A stretch of 64,000 nucleotides of DNA from Pascua guehoae (GCA_001600415.1 BCJX01000002.1:2763553-2827552); one strand, 5' to 3'; positions 11,702 through 24,610 are shown, counted from the first letter of the stretch. The notes: generated from the sequence alone by a model not told the origin. Program-made: numbers and translations.

Positions 11702-12289
11702 CTAAACATGACGCTCCTCCCATCGCCAACTGACCCCCGCCTGCCGCCGTACTTGTTCGGCACGGTGTTCTCGACTTCTTTTTACGTCAAGTCGCGCAAA
11801 GCTAACTTGCGCCAGATTGACGATGCCGTCCCAGCCCCTGCCGACGGCCACCCCCGTCCACTGATCCAGCACACACTCCGTATGCCTCCTAAGAAAGGGG
11901 TTAGAAACTTGAATACTCACACACACAAACTCATCTTGGTTTAGGACAAATCCCGTCGTGGCCTGAGCGCCCGCCCGTCCCCGTTGCCGAAGAAACGCGC
12001 ATCCAGCAACTGTGACGGACAGCGTGTTATGGGAGAGGTGGTTGCGGACAAGCTTGCTCGGAAACGGTTCTGCGCACGAGACGCCACTTGGGGGTCCGAG
12101 CCGGAGATATGCAAGCGTCTGCAGTCTGCGTGTTGGGAGAGATCCGAGATTCCACACAGACGGCTTTCCGAACGAGTGCGTGCTTGCACCAGACTGTGAT
12201 GAGAATGTTGGTATGCTCGCGGGTTCCCCCGCGATTATCCGGGACCGGACAGTGAGTATCGCCCACAACATACATCGATTCAGACGCAT
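11702..12289 (-). CDS. Weak candidate gene, unknown product
   Basis: An open frame of 195 codons on the minus strand contains, near its middle (about 11895-11930), a very intron-like stretch: GT(GT)GAGT donor, CTAAC branch point, pyrimidine tract, TTAG. Removing 36 bases keeps the frame open and gives about 183 residues ending RWEERHV. I recognise no domain. The plus strand has a competing open start at 11708 (MTLLPSPTDPRLPPYLFG, about 60 residues before its own possible junction), so the coding strand is not certain. It could also be non-coding. Confidence 0.3.
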   Translation of the reverse strand: MRLNRCMLWAILTVRSRIIAGEPASIPTFSSQSGASTHSFGKPSVWNLGSLPTRRLQTLAYLRLGPPSGVSCAEPFPSKLVRNHLSHNTLSVTVAGCAFLRQRGRAGAQATTGFVLNQDEFVCVSIQVSNPFLRRHTECVLDQWTGVAVGRGWDGIVNLAQVSFARLDVKRSREHRAEQVRRQAGVSWRWEERHV

Positions 12290-13997
12290 TTCCCCAGAGG
12301 CAGAGGAGATGAAGATGGGAGGTCGAGTGCGGGCACGGATCTTGGCCCTTCCCTGCAGCCCCGGGCTCTCGCTCCTCGATACGACCCCTCTGCTGCAGTG
12401 TTATCACCAGCCAAACACCCAAACTGCGCACACGCACGCGTCCTCGTCTACGTTGCACGCACAGTAGATTGCGCCCTGCCGCGCGGTCGCTGGTGCACGT
12501 ACACACCCCTCGAAGCGCACGCACCCACCCCGGCGTGGACGCACGCACACTCGCCCACCCATAGCACGCGCAAGCCACCACGCCCTTTTCGTGGTCCTTT
12601 GCACGTCTCAGTGCGCGTATCAGGCACCCAGCGCAGTAGACATGACATTACAGAAGTTCTCGCGCTGGGCCGTGCGTATGCTGAACGCGTCTGGAAGTGA
12701 TTTGGGGTGTACCTTGGGCACTGCCGGAATTCTCCATGCCAGGTGGCAATAACACATGTCTGCGATCTTGAGAAATGCGTGAACACCCTCGTCGCACCAG
12801 ATGCTCTGACATGGGTGCAACGCTCCCCCTTACCCCCTTTTCTCGCACCATATACACACAGGGGTGTTTGTATTGCACGGCGCACACAACCCCAAAACGT
12901 GGCGAGCGCAAGAGGCCATCGCAATCACCATTACAATTGCGACTACAACCACCTTCTTCACAATACGAATACACAACTGCAGGGCAAACTCATCCCACGT
13001 CGACTCGGTGGCACCCAGCTTGGCTCGCCCACGGCCCCTGCCTACCCTTTGCGCCTTGCGGGCGTGTGTACCTCCGGGTCGCACACCCGAACTCGCACAC
13101 CTGAAATGGACCGGCTATCTACCTGTGTTCTGTGTGTGGCGGTGCAAGAGGCTGTGTGTCGAGAAGGACGAGGTGCGAAAGCCCCTTGTAAGCCACGCCG
13201 CTACCTGCATACACTCCGAACAAGGAACAATCTTCACAAGCCACTGACGGGACGCAGGACGTGCAGCATGCAACCATGGGGGGCATAACAAAGGGCGCCG
13301 AGCATGCACGTACAGGACGCGGATTGACGTGCACCACGTCGCACAGGCTGTGTCTGTGCATACCTGCGAGCGAGCGTGCGTGCGTGCGTGCGTGCGGGCG
13401 CGGGTGATCATCGACAGCACCTTCAGATCAAGACCACGGCCATGACCACGACGACTACACGCTGCAAAGGTACGACTGGTCCCGAGCACAATGAGCGCCA
13501 CGGACACAAGGCACCGAGCGGCGGTGGCTGCGCGCCCGAGCCGAGGGCCGAGGGGGCCCGCGGCAAACGCTCAAACGATTTGAAGGCGCCCTGTTACACT
13601 GCACGCACGCGGCACGGTGCACGGTGCGTGGGTGCAGTGTCGCGACGCGGCGGAACATTGCAGACATGACGGTTGCGTCCGTGTGGCGTTTTCCGTGTGG
13701 CGTGTGTGATGGCGGCGTGTGGTGCGAACGTGTGATGGTACTGCAGGGGACGCAGTGTTTTGTGTTATTGTGTCCATGTTCACAATGGGGTGGTGACTTC
13801 GCGGGGTGCGTCTTGGCGGGTTCGGGTTGGAGTTGGGAATCAAAGGATATAAGATGTCTGGGAGAGAGGCTTTGGAGTCCAACACCACTCCCAACCACTC
13901 CCACCCACTCCCAACCACTCCACAACCACCTTCACCACAAGAACCAAACTACCTCCCCCGTCCAAACCACCACCACCACCACCAAAACCCGTCTCCA
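12290..13997. other. Intergenic, low-complexity and CACGCA/GCGTG-rich
   Basis: Many short open frames but none with coding character. Purine-pyrimidine alternation such as CACGCACGC (12420-12560) and a GCGT run at 13370-13390 dominate. The last 100 bases are CCACTCC-rich and look like the 5' leader of the next gene. Confidence 0.5.
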
Positions 13998-14629
13998 ATG
14001 TCGTACGACTACCCTTCCCCCGACACGACGCCCGGCTCGTCGCCCGCGCCGTCGACCGAGTCCGAGCCCGCTCTCGGCCCCGCCATCGACCTGCAGCCGT
14101 CGTCGACGCCCGCGTTCGAGGGCCCCGCCAACGACTACCCTGCCGCGCGCGTGCTCACCTATGGTGACCACGTAGGTTGTCCCTTTCCCTTTGTGTTGGC
14201 TGACAAGGTTTGTGAGCTCACGTGCAGGTGCAGCTTGCCATGCCGGTTCCTATGCGTCTCTGCCAGACGCACCTTCTCGACACCAATGACAATGACAAAG
14301 ACATTTTCACTATCCACGACACGACCACGACCAAGACCCACATCACCACGACCGACCATACATTCATCCCCACCCACATCCCCATCCCCATCCCCACCTT
14401 CAGGACGGGCACATTCCGCGCCGCGTCCGACTACCGCCCCTCGCCGCCGCCCGACTCGCCGTCGCCGGGCGGCACCCCGCCGCCCCCCGACGGCCCCAAG
14501 AACTACAACACCTTCAACCTCACTCGCACGATCTTTTGCCCCACCACGCCCGCCAGCCGCGGCTGCGCTGACGCCATCGCCGGCGCCCTCGCCGACTGCC
14601 ACCGCCACGAGGCACCGCGCCCCGCGTGA
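13998..14629 (+). CDS. Small Pro/Ser/Thr-rich hypothetical protein
   Basis: Exons 13998-14171 and 14228-14629, 191 residues. The 56-base intron has a GTAGGT donor and GTGCAG acceptor, and the frame runs YGDH-VQLAMP across it. The N-terminal 45 residues are Pro/Ser/acidic (MSYDYPSPDTTPGSSP), the middle has a VQLAMPVPMRLCQTHL segment and a Thr/His/Ile-Pro rich stretch, and the C-terminus carries four cysteines around TIFCPTTPASRGCADA. There is no signal peptide or membrane segment. I do not recognise a family. The leader is CCACTCC-rich as in other genes here, which supports the start. Confidence 0.6.
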
Positions 14630-14988
14630 CGCGTCACGCCATTACATTGAAAGCGTGGCGCCGCGGCGCGGCGTCCGAGCGCGCGGGCGTCTGTGGCGCC
14701 CCCGCGCTCACTCGTTAGCGAGCAGAGCAGGGCTCCTGCTCGCATCATCATTAGCATCCGACCATTGTCCTGTACGCATCATGCCTCGACCCCATGCATC
14801 GTCCCACTCTTAGCGAGCCGCGGCGTCTACAGACGTGCCGTGATACTGATAACTGGTAACCGCCCAGATACTCGACCGTAGCTATTGTGTGGGGTTGTGG
14901 GGTTGAAACGTCTCTGTGGACGCCACACCGGCGGCCCCGCCTGCCTCGCCCCACCCACTTCCCTTATTCTTCCCCCTTCTCTACCACT
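14630..14988. other. Convergent intergenic spacer
   Basis: It lies between the 3' ends of the proline-rich gene and the cysteine synthase-like gene. No feature seen. Confidence 0.6.
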
Positions 14989-17457
14989 CTACTCGAGCAT
15001 CTTGTCCACAATGCCCACGTCGGTCTTGATGCCCGCCTTGTCGAGCCACTCGTCGGACCAAAACTTGGTCTGGTGCCGCGCGCCCGAGTCGCACAGGATC
15101 GTCACGATCCGGCTGCCCCGTGGCAGCGTCCGCGCCAAGCGCACACACGCGACGACATTGCACGCGCTCGAACTGCCCAGGAACAGCCCGTCGTGCTCGA
15201 CCAGGTAGCGCGACATGGCGACCGCTTCGGCGTCGGATATCCTGCATGTCAGCCAGGGGCTAGGTGTGTCACACAGAGGGGAGAGGGGGAAAGTGGCTCG
15301 AGACCCGAGGGGAGAGCCAGTCCGTTTCAGGATGGCTTGCGTCTGGATTGCCGTCACTTTTGCCGCACATGTCCTATCAATTGAGACGTATTGTGGCACA
15401 TTTGTCGGTCATGCTTCCGGCGTCCCTTCGTCTCATGCTAATTTCTCTCGATTGTCTGGCCGCTACCACCGACCGACTGTCTCAGTCCGGCCCGGAAGTC
15501 CGACAACCCTTCTGCCGCGTCCTCCTCGTAGCATCTCTCTTCTCTCCGAATTCATCGTCATCACCCCAGAAGTCTTTTAGGGTTACTCGGCCTTGCTGCC
15601 TCGGTAGACTCTACGCCCTTCTCCGCGCATGCTCCGGCCACACTCTGCCTCCAATGCTTCCTGCTGTCACGGGCTCCTCGGCCTCGCAGCCTCGCCATAC
15701 TCCCACCGCGCTCTCCCCGCTCCAGACCCCCATACTGTTCAGATAGACTCCCATCCCCCCAACCCATCCTGACCCCATCACTCACAACCCCACGGCCACC
15801 TCAACTGCACTCACCTATACGCATCGTCGAGTATGTCCTCGCCGGCCTCAAAGTTTGCCGTGATCCGATTGATCCCAATGCCCTCCACGACCGTGTCGAC
15901 CTGGTGCCTCCGCTTGGTCCCCTCGCTCTCCTGGGGCGCGTACATGACACCATACTTGACCTTGTTGTACAGGCCGCTCCCCTCTGGGTCGGCAAGGACA
16001 ACCTTGATGCCTGGCACGGCCTCTTTCAGACACTTGCCCGTGCCGGAAATGGTGCCTCCAGTCCCGGCGCCCGACACGAATGCGTCGACATGGCCGCCCG
16101 TCTGCCGCAGGATCTCGGGGCCGGTGCCGCGGTAGTGCGCTTCAAAGTTGGACTCGTTTTCAAACTGGTCTGCAAAGAAACCACGCGCAACCGTGTCCAC
16201 TGACGGCGCGTGGGCCGCCACTGCTGCTGCCGAGGCCGTCGTCGAGACGAGCTCGGAGGGGGTGGACTCCAAGTCGACCTTGCCGAATTCGTGCGCTCGA
16301 CGGCGTGCGAGGTTCTGTTGCTGTCAGCGTGGCGGCACAAGAATCAACAACAAAAGTTGTGCCTTCCTCCCAAGATAAACAATCAGTTGAGGTCTCCACC
16401 AGTGGGTATAATTGAGGTCTCCACTCGCGGGTACAGTAGTTCAAAACGCCAGATCACTCACAACAAACTGGTTCTCATCCACAATGCTCGCAGGGCGAAC
16501 GCGCTCGACGGTCGCCCCGAGACGCTCGAGCACGAGCACCTTGTCGATTGCGACGTCGTCGGGCATGATAATGTGCGCTTTGTAGCCCCTGCACGTTAGC
16601 CCGCAATGTACTAGAAGGATGTCATGGTGCCGGAAATGCAGTCACCGAGTACAGCCCATGCTGGACTCGGCCGACTTGTTTTGGAAGGGACGACTGCACC
16701 TCGACAACGAATAGCTTGCCAGCACACCTCCTACTACTTCCACGCTCAATATCTCTTTCCGATCCCGGCCACCGCACTGTCTCTAAGCCCAACCACCGCC
16801 CAGCTACCTCCGACCCTCGTGTTATCCCTCCAAGCCAGGCGCTACGGCCTCCTACCCTCCTCGTCGCAACGCTGTCTAACCCCACGGCCCTTCTCGCCGC
16901 GTCCCTCTGGCCACTACCCGTCCAAACTCCTACACCCACTCCTCCCTCACGCCGACCCCATAAACTCACTTTGCCCTCCCAACAGTCGCGAGCGAAATGC
17001 CCGTCGACCCCACAGTACCCTCAAAGAGCACACTCCCCGTACCGGGCCGGAGGAGGCCCCTCGCCTCCGCATCCTCAATCATCCGCAGGGCCACGCGGTC
17101 CTTGACGCTCCCGCCCGGATTCAGAAATTCGCACTTGCCCAAAATCTCCACGCCCAGTCGGTCAGAGAGGCTGTTGATGCGCACCAGCGGCGTGTTGCCA
17201 ATCAGCCCCACGACGCCGGGGGCCACCTCGTCGCTCCGGATCTCAATCGGGCGCGGGGGCACGGCCATAATGGCCTTTTTCCGCCGCCAGGCTTGCAGAA
17301 ACACCGCAATGCTCGTCGACGACAGCGAAAGCACAATGCCCGCCACGAGGCCGACGAGCAGGTCGCGCGTCGCCCAGCGCGGGAGGCGGGGCGAGAGGCG
17401 CGTCCATAGCGCGGACGGGGAGAGCGGGGAGAGGAGGCCCGCGGAGAACCACGCCAT
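14989..17457 (-). CDS. MCY1: Membrane-anchored cysteine synthase-like PLP enzyme (Mcy1/YGR012W type)
   Basis: Exons 17457-16970, 16588-16462, 16314-15815 and 15241-14989, 455 residues; phases agree at all junctions. A predicted transmembrane helix near residues 30-52 (LLVGLVAGIVLSLSSTSIAVFL) is followed by RRKK, so the enzyme is probably anchored with its catalytic part in the cytosol; the yeast homologue is on the mitochondrial outer membrane. The PLP lysine is in NPGGSVKDR; the substrate/phosphate loops are EGTVGSTGIS and VSGAGTGGTISG. Family: beta-substituting fold-II PLP enzymes, close to O-acetylserine sulfhydrylase; the exact substrate is unproven. Introns are 381, 147 and 573 bases, longer than most here. 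The 147-base intron contains two copies of a 26-base GAGGTCTCCAC unit. A fusion or tail beyond the usual end is not seen. Confidence 0.9.
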
Positions 17458-17978
17458 CGCGCTAGGGAGTGCGAGAGTGGGTGGGCTTGGAGACTGGTGG
17501 TGGCGGTGGTGCTGTGCTGGGGTGATTGTTGTTGCAAACGCTCGTGCTCTCGAAACTCGTCGACTAAGGTGTGCGTCGTCGGTTCCCAAGGGGCAGATTT
17601 ACGTAACCAGGGTTTTGTGGAGCCCCAGTCACGTGATCCAGGGCACCTCGAGGCCCCAGCCATGTTCATCCTTGTCTGTCTGAACGACGACCTCAGTGTT
17701 GTGCATTCTGTCATTTATTCAGTCTGCAGCCAGGTCTACAGTACAGTACGATTAACACGAGTTGAACACAGGGCCAACATAGGGCAATCTCATTTGTGCA
17801 GAGTGCAGCAGGTTTTGCCGTCATTGACGACTCGAGGGCTTTGGTCATCAGCTCGGCAGAGGCATGCAGGACAATACATAGTGCATTCGTCTGCTCATGT
17901 TGGGATTTTACCATATAGCAAAAGGGTTTCGATGCTGTTGAGCGGCCGGAGTTGTATTCCAACAGCTCAACTTCTGTC
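17458..17978. other. Intergenic between MCY1 and tRNA-Met
   Basis: MCY1 upstream region; no gene or strong motif seen. Confidence 0.55.
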
Positions 17979-18079
17979 GTCTGAATAGTCTAGTCGGTTA
18001 GGGCGTGGGTCTCATACGCTGTATGAGTCTCGAACGAGACAGCGATCCCAAAACCCGAGTTCGATTCTCGGTTCGGACA
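17979..18079 (+). tRNA. tRNA-Met(CAT) with an intron of about 28 bases
   Basis: The acceptor GTCTGAA pairs with TTCGGAC (one T-G pair), discriminator A. The D stem GTCT/GGGC includes T-G pairs. T arm CCGAG-TTCGATT-CTCGG. The anticodon stem TGGGT pairs with TCCCA except for a T-T closing mismatch; loop C-T-CAT-A. The extra bases follow position 37, and the intron TATGAG can pair with the anticodon-loop CTCATA, the usual anticodon-intron pairing. Initiator versus elongator was not resolved. Confidence 0.78.
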
Positions 18080-18088
18080 GCATCAGCC

Positions 18089-18093
18089 TTTTT
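18089..18093 (+). terminator. Pol III oligo-T after tRNA-Met
   Basis: Five T ten bases downstream of the tRNA end. Confidence 0.6.
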
Positions 18094-21000
18094 GGGTGTG
18101 GCTGAGGGCAGCAAGCACAACTCTGTCTTGTGGGTTGCTTTGTATTTGGACCTCGGCAACACTACAGTCTCACGCAAGACAGGAAGACCAAAATGCCGAC
18201 CAGCACTCTGAGTTTGCCTTTCGTCCTATTTGACGCGTCTCCCGCGACGACAGGTCGCTTCGACAGCTCGCCTCGTCACGACGGTGGGGGTTGCACGACG
18301 AGCACAACACGCTTGCAACAGAAAGGTACTGTTGTTACTCCACACCATGGTCGCGTACGATCTTGCCCTGGGCCTTCGGCGCAAACAATGTCGAGTGTTG
18401 CCGCGATGAAACCGCGAAGGTCTCTCTATTCATTCTAAAGATCATTCTAAAGACGGCAGATTGTTGAGGCTAGACGGATGAATATGCCAAGGTCGAGTTC
18501 AGACACCCGTGACACAATGCAAGTGACACAATGAACAGCGACCTGCTCTGGCTATAGACACGACTCTGCGCGACATGCATGAATCCAAACCAGCCATCTG
18601 CCACATCCGCCACTCCCACAACCGAGACTGCACCAGCACCAGTATCCGGCCACCACAAACCGGCCAGAACACTCAGGCGACGCAGTCCCCCGCGTCCAAC
18701 GATCCAACTGGACCAGCACCAGTCCCGACGGCCATGTCCGCCGACCCGCCGGCGCTGACGGCCATGCCCGTCCATTTCCCCGACGCCAGAGCTTCTGATC
18801 TGTGGATCTGGAGAGGCCCATTCCTGGCCTACGCGTGCCGCCACTCGAGGGCCTCGGAACACCAGCCTGCGCCTTCACCGTGCATGCTGTACCCTGCGGC
18901 CCACCGCCCGCTCACCACTCGGCGCTCGCCGCTCGTTGCCCGCCAGCCCGCAGCTCGGGATCCCCGACGCCCGACGCCTGACGCCTGACGTCTGACGCCT
19001 GGCGCCCAGCGGCCGGCGCCCGGCCGACGCCATGTCCGCCACGACTCTGCCATGCGCCACGGTCGCCGCCATACGCCATGCCGCATGCCGCATGCCGCAC
19101 GCCACGCGCCCAGGTGGCCCGTGGGCGCCACGCCGCCGTGCAGATCTGATCTGCTGCTCGGCCAAGTACGGACTGGGATCGGGATCGGGCACGACATGGA
19201 ATGCTTGTCCGTCTGCCGTCTGCCGTCTGTGGCACCCGGGCGGATTGTGAGGTTTGGTAGAGTGCAGCCGTACCGTGTGAAGGTGGCACTTTACCCGTGG
19301 GTGTTGACTTGTACAAAGTGAGGTTAGAGACCGAGGGTATTGATGGCAAACAGGTGAGCCCGATATGGCAACCTCTTGCGCGCAGAAACCAACATTGCCG
19401 AAGTTGCGGGTCAACCAACATATGTTTTTGGTGGCCGAGTTATAGTTATAACCGAGGCGTTTGTGTCCATGCACGCACGCACGCCATGTTTGCCCTGTCC
19501 CTGCAATTCCTGTAACTGACAGACAGACTTTGACTTGAGACTGGGCGAAACATGGAATGAAACCAATGCACAGATCTCGAACCCCCCCACAAACCTTGAC
19601 AGCTTGCTGAACCTTGTCGCTGCCTGAGACTTGATCACCTGATCGGCCCATTACTCGCCCACTCGTCCTATTCGGTGGGATCGGTCGCTTGCTCGGCCGC
19701 GGCAGTGGAGGGGGCCTAGCGGCGCATTCCACGGGGGCGTGAACAGCTGGGAGCGGCTACGGTGTGGTGACGACCGTCTAGCGAATGCGCTTCGTGGTCA
19801 AGGCGGTGGTGTTAGTGTTAGGCTGGAGGTGCTGGTGAGTTGAGTTTGGAATAGAGTGGAATGGAGTGAATGGATGAATGAATGTTGCCGATCTCGGCAC
19901 GATACAGTACTACAGCAGTAGTCGTTGTTACGCTCAGACTGTGTGGCGCTCGGACAGTGCAAGGAAGGGATCTGGGCACCCCTGTCGACAATGTGAGACG
20001 ACGATCCGTGCTTTACAAGAGACCTTGTTCGGAGACCGAGTTGGGCTGTTTGATGGTTCCCGGGCTAGCATCCACATAGTGGTCTTTAGTGAGCGTACTG
20101 TAGTTTTGGGTCTGTTGGGACTTTTCGAGATGCATACAATGCACAAGGATAGATTAGGCAGATGTATGTAAGCAGGACGGCCATAATAGAAGCCACTAGT
20201 AGTGTGCTTGCTGGTCGTGTGCATGGGTAAACGTGTACGCGGGCGCGACAGACGCCATGCTTGAACCAACACTGCTCCCATTCATACTGCACTCGCTACT
20301 GACGCTGGTAGTACTCTGTCCTGTCGCATGGTGCAAGCCTCCTTGACATGTCGCGCGCATGTCGCGTCTCTCCCCCCCCCTGATACTGTCTATACCTGCG
20401 ACTACATCAAACAGCGCACAAGCCCAAGGGGGAGCCTCGCGGTCACAGGAGGTCGCGCGCCACCACCTTGTTCGCGTGGGGGAAGTGTCCACGACGACGA
20501 CCGTGCTCAAGCGGGCTTGGCGTGCCCGTGTCGTTATGGACGCTTGCAGCGCAAGTGAGCAAGGTGAGAATCACGTGACGGATGGTCAGAACGTGGGTCA
20601 AACGAGATCTGGCACACGGAAAGCGAGGCTGGGATAAAAGTTACGACACAAGAATCAAGTGACATACCGAGCGAGGGGTGGACGAGTGGGCCAAGACAAG
20701 GCGGCCAGAGCTTGTCCCATGTTCGAAGGTGGGTAAATAACGTGCTCGATGCGAGAATTCCTTCTGCACGACCCAGCGCCTGATCGTGTCTGTTCCAGTT
20801 GGCGACAGTGCATGCTCCCCAGACCCAGGGCACGCTGGCGCCGTTATCGTGCCAAGCCAAAAGGCTTCGCGAGCGGGAATTCGGAAGACGTGCGGAGATG
20901 CCACCCGCTGCGTGCCACCGCATGTTGCCAGTTCGGTGGTCGGTGCTCCGAAACAGCGGGAAGTTGGCACCAGCCCCACCCTTGCGCGTCTTGCGCCATC

Positions 21001-24000
21001 TGCCGAACTCGGCACACCGGCATACCGTTTACATTTCTTTTGTGAGTTGGTTTGCGAACGTGCATGCTAATCATGCGAGGAGCATTGAGGCTAACGTGGC
21101 ATGTGGGGTGGCGTTTGGCATGAGAATATACCAGTAGCGAGTTTACGGCACGGGTGGTCAGTGATCGACATGACGAGATCCCAGATCTTTGTCCATGGTT
21201 GGATCAGCAATCCTTCCCGGGCCCTTTTCGCTAGCAGCCCTGGTGGCAGTTGTCCCCATACCTCCGCACATGCGGACCATTTGTAGCTCGAGCCAGTGTT
21301 GGAATAGCCCACCAGGTCTTGCAAAGCGCTTGCGTGGTCGGTGCTTATCCGATCAAAAATCAATCAATACCTCCAAACCCCTCGCCCGCAAACGTCACCC
21401 GCTCGCTCTCGCTCGGGATGCATGCATCATCGGCGCCTATTACAGCCCGCGCCACAAAAGAATGCAACGTGTCCGTGTCCTCTGACAGCGCGCGCGTGCG
21501 GTGGCTCTAGTGGCGCTCTCCATGATGCCAGCACCCTGCAAGTGGCTGGGGCGGCGGCAAGGGTAGTAAAGATCGCATGATAGGAACGTTTTGCATGCGT
21601 AAGCTCGTCGTTCGTTCAGTCAGTCTACAGTGACCACTTACTGCTTCAATGCCATGGAGAATTGTCGCCGATTCAAAAATTGGGTGACCTGACCTGGTGC
21701 CGGCAGTGTCCTCCATACGCCATAGGCACGCAACCCAGGCGTGAGTGGCATTGTTCTCTCAGAAGCGACTACTGTATTCTTGTGTGCTGCTAACGTGGTG
21801 ACAATTGAATGTCTTGTAAATTGGCGTAAAGGAAAAAAAGTGAAGCTTATCTGGCCAGCCAAAGAGGCGGTAATTACATGTGCAGTCATGCAGTAAGCAA
21901 GCATCAACAAACGGGTAGTGACCAATTGGGTGGTGTGCGTGCGGGGGAGGGAGAGAGGGAGGGACAGTGGAAAGAGGCTTACCCGCGCTTCGCAAAAAGA
22001 CGAGTCACGATACCAACAGGGACTAGGTTGTAAGGTGAGATCTGCGACTGGCTACTAGAGATCTAGGGTAGACAGAGACTGTGCCTGTCGCGGCTTCGCA
22101 CTTCTTGCCGAACCTCTCAAACCCCTCTGTCTCTCCCTCTCTGTCGCTCTTCTCCAAGAGCGACGAGTTTATCCATGTTTATCCCGGCAGGCACTTGCCG
22201 ACGCCACGACCGCCACGCGCCGCGGTCACAAACCGCGCGAAACCGCACTAGCGAGAACCGGCTCCTTGGTCCCAGCGGCCACAACAAACCATGCCGCCTT
22301 TTTGCTCACACACAAAGGCACCTCGGGTGTCTCTCCACCGACAAGCCTCCCCTCCCCTCCTCCCTCCTCCTTCGCCTTCGCCGAGGGGTAGCGACTCGAC
22401 TCAGGACATTTTCGTTCATCGGGATCTCGATGTTACAGTTTGTGCGGATCTCGCTCCGAGATCTAATGGGCGGGTAGACTGTGGTGGTGTCAATATCGTC
22501 TCGCCCAGCCCGTCCTAGGCCGTTTCACGCGGGTCTAGGCCAAACCATAGCCGCAAGCCAACATGTGCCATGGCGGCCTCGCCTGCGCTGCGCTGCGCGA
22601 TTATTGCGCTCCTGTTATCCCTGTTCCTGCCCCCCCCCCCCCCCCTGCCTCCTGCTCCACTTTGTGTGTCGTACCGAAGAGAGACCACTCATGGGTATCC
22701 TTGTCTGTGCCTAGCTGTCGATGAGGGCGACCTCTGTACCTGTATTGTTGGTCAAATGATGCTGACGGGCCCCGAGACGCCCATCGAACGGGCCGTTCCG
22801 GGGGCTGTATCAAGGCTGTGCTCTCGTTGCACATGCTGCGCATGATTGCCCCGCTGGCCACTGGCACTACTCATGTCCGCCGCGTCTGCCTCGCATCAGA
22901 TGCATCTAATACCATCAGTGGCGTGCATGGCGCGCGGTTAGCGTAGTGTCGGCAGAGCTGGCGGCGGCGTGGCCACGGCCATCCATGGCTATGGCCGGCA
23001 AGACCGGCATCAAGGGCTTGCATTCGTCTGGTCTGGTGTCGGTCTGGATGTAGAATCAGTTGCAAGGTACGAGACGAACCACGACCCGGATCGCGGGCCG
23101 CGCATGGGGAGAGGGGGGTTGCCATAGGGGCCGACCGACCGACCGAGCCAAGCCAGGTCTGGAGAAGTGCCCAAGACTGCGCGTGCGCGTGCATGCCAGT
23201 TCGGTCATCTCTGTCATCTGTGAGCCAATGTGGGCAGACGAGCAGGTTTGCGGCGCGACGAGCGCATCCAGAGGGGCCCAACCGCCATGAGCACATGGGG
23301 GCACGAGGGGGCTGTGGAATGAGTAAGGGGGCGGCGGGAAAAAGAGTTCTGGGCGTGTCGAGTGCACAGGGAGGAGCAGCATCAAGGGGGAGGAGGACGA
23401 GGGAGGGACGGGCATCATGCCGAACAACAGAGTTGTGAACAATGCCGAAGAGGGGACCCTAAAGGGGCTACAACATGCATGCATGCAGCAAAGCAAGCAA
23501 GCAGACAAGCAAGCAAGCAAGCAGAAGCAAAAGAGCGTGACCCCCTCTGCTCCCCTCCCCCATTCCACCACCACCCATCATACCCCGAATGGGACCAACA
23601 ACAAGGTCGAGATCTCATTTACCCCCCACCACCATCACCACCCACCATCCACCATCCACCAGCTTGCCTCGCTGTCCGTCTTGCTCTCTTGCTCTCTTGC
23701 TTGCCTCAACCCCTTAAACTATCCCTCCATTGCCATTCATCCCATCTTGATTCTCCCTCTTTGCCCGTCTTTATCGGTCCACCCTCTACCACTTCTACTG
23801 GCTGGCCGACCTACCTACCATCGCCGTCCCGAAGTCAGCCACTCGAGATCGATCCGGACTGCATCAACATCTGGACCAACCACGTCCAGATCGGACAAAC
23901 GACAGGTTCACGCGCCCTACTCTCTCCCCACCCCCGCACCACGCAGCCCAGCACTGCGGGCAAGAGTCTCTCGTCCAAACCTCTCCCCCTCCCCGCCCCG

Positions 24001-24610
24001 ACGCCCGGTGCCACCATCCCTCTCTCTCTCCCTCTCTCCCCCTCTTTTGCATTCACTCTTATCCGCTTTGCATTGGCCACCATTGTCCTTGCGTTGTTGC
24101 CATCACGCCCATCACGTCCACGGCCCCCGATAACCTGAACGCACCGACCACGACCGTGCGCGCTCTCTGCAACACCCAACGACAAGACAGAATGTGTCCT
24201 TGTTGACATCCATTGGCGCCACTGTCCGTAACCCTCGAGACCAAGACCAAGACAACATACGACTCCCCCCCCTACTCGGCCTACTCCCTACTCCGTCCCC
24301 CGTCCCTCCAACCCCACCCCGCACCCCGCCTCGAACTCCACCTGCGATCGACGGATTAGCCTAATCCAAGACCAAGCACCTCTCTCGTCCTCACGCTAGC
24401 ATTCATTTCATTTCTTTTTGACAAAGGAGCGCTCCCCTCGTGCACGCACACCCGTCTGTCAACTGTAACTGGTCAATACCACCCACCACCACCACCACCA
24501 CCACCGCTGCCAGTTTGACTCCCCCTACTGTCCACGCCACGCGCGGCCCCACCACCATTACCTTGTCGACTGTTGCCCACCCACCGGATTGGGACGGCCG
24601 GCGTATCTCG
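18094..24610. other. 6.5 kb gene-poor interval
   Basis: No reading frame with recognisable domains or a convincing exon chain on either strand. It contains short tandem units CGACGCCTGA (18965-19010) and CATGCCG (19075-19100), a C homopolymer (22628-22644), a GCAAGCAA run (23488-23524), and a long pyrimidine-rich part from about 23530 to 24600 that is probably the promoter and leader of the F-box-like gene. No RNA gene was found in it. Confidence 0.5.

Noticed and set aside
13370..13400. GCGT run as a CRISPR or origin signal
   Set aside because: It is a simple tetranucleotide repeat with no spacers or flanking genes.
18575..18988. Plus-strand Pro/Ala/Ser-rich open frame as a gene
   Set aside because: No splice context, leader or conserved segment; composition follows the local GC-rich repeats.
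20534..21015. Minus-strand open frames as genes
   Set aside because: Overlapping frames are equally open and none shows domain-like content.
22175..24138. Ser/Pro/His-rich open frames on the plus strand
   Set aside because: They follow the pyrimidine-rich composition before the F-box-like gene and lack hydrophobic core patterns.
24440..24610. N-terminal extension of the F-box-like protein from a GTG
   Set aside because: The upstream start is GTG; the first in-frame ATG is at 24611 and the upstream part is Thr-run leader sequence.
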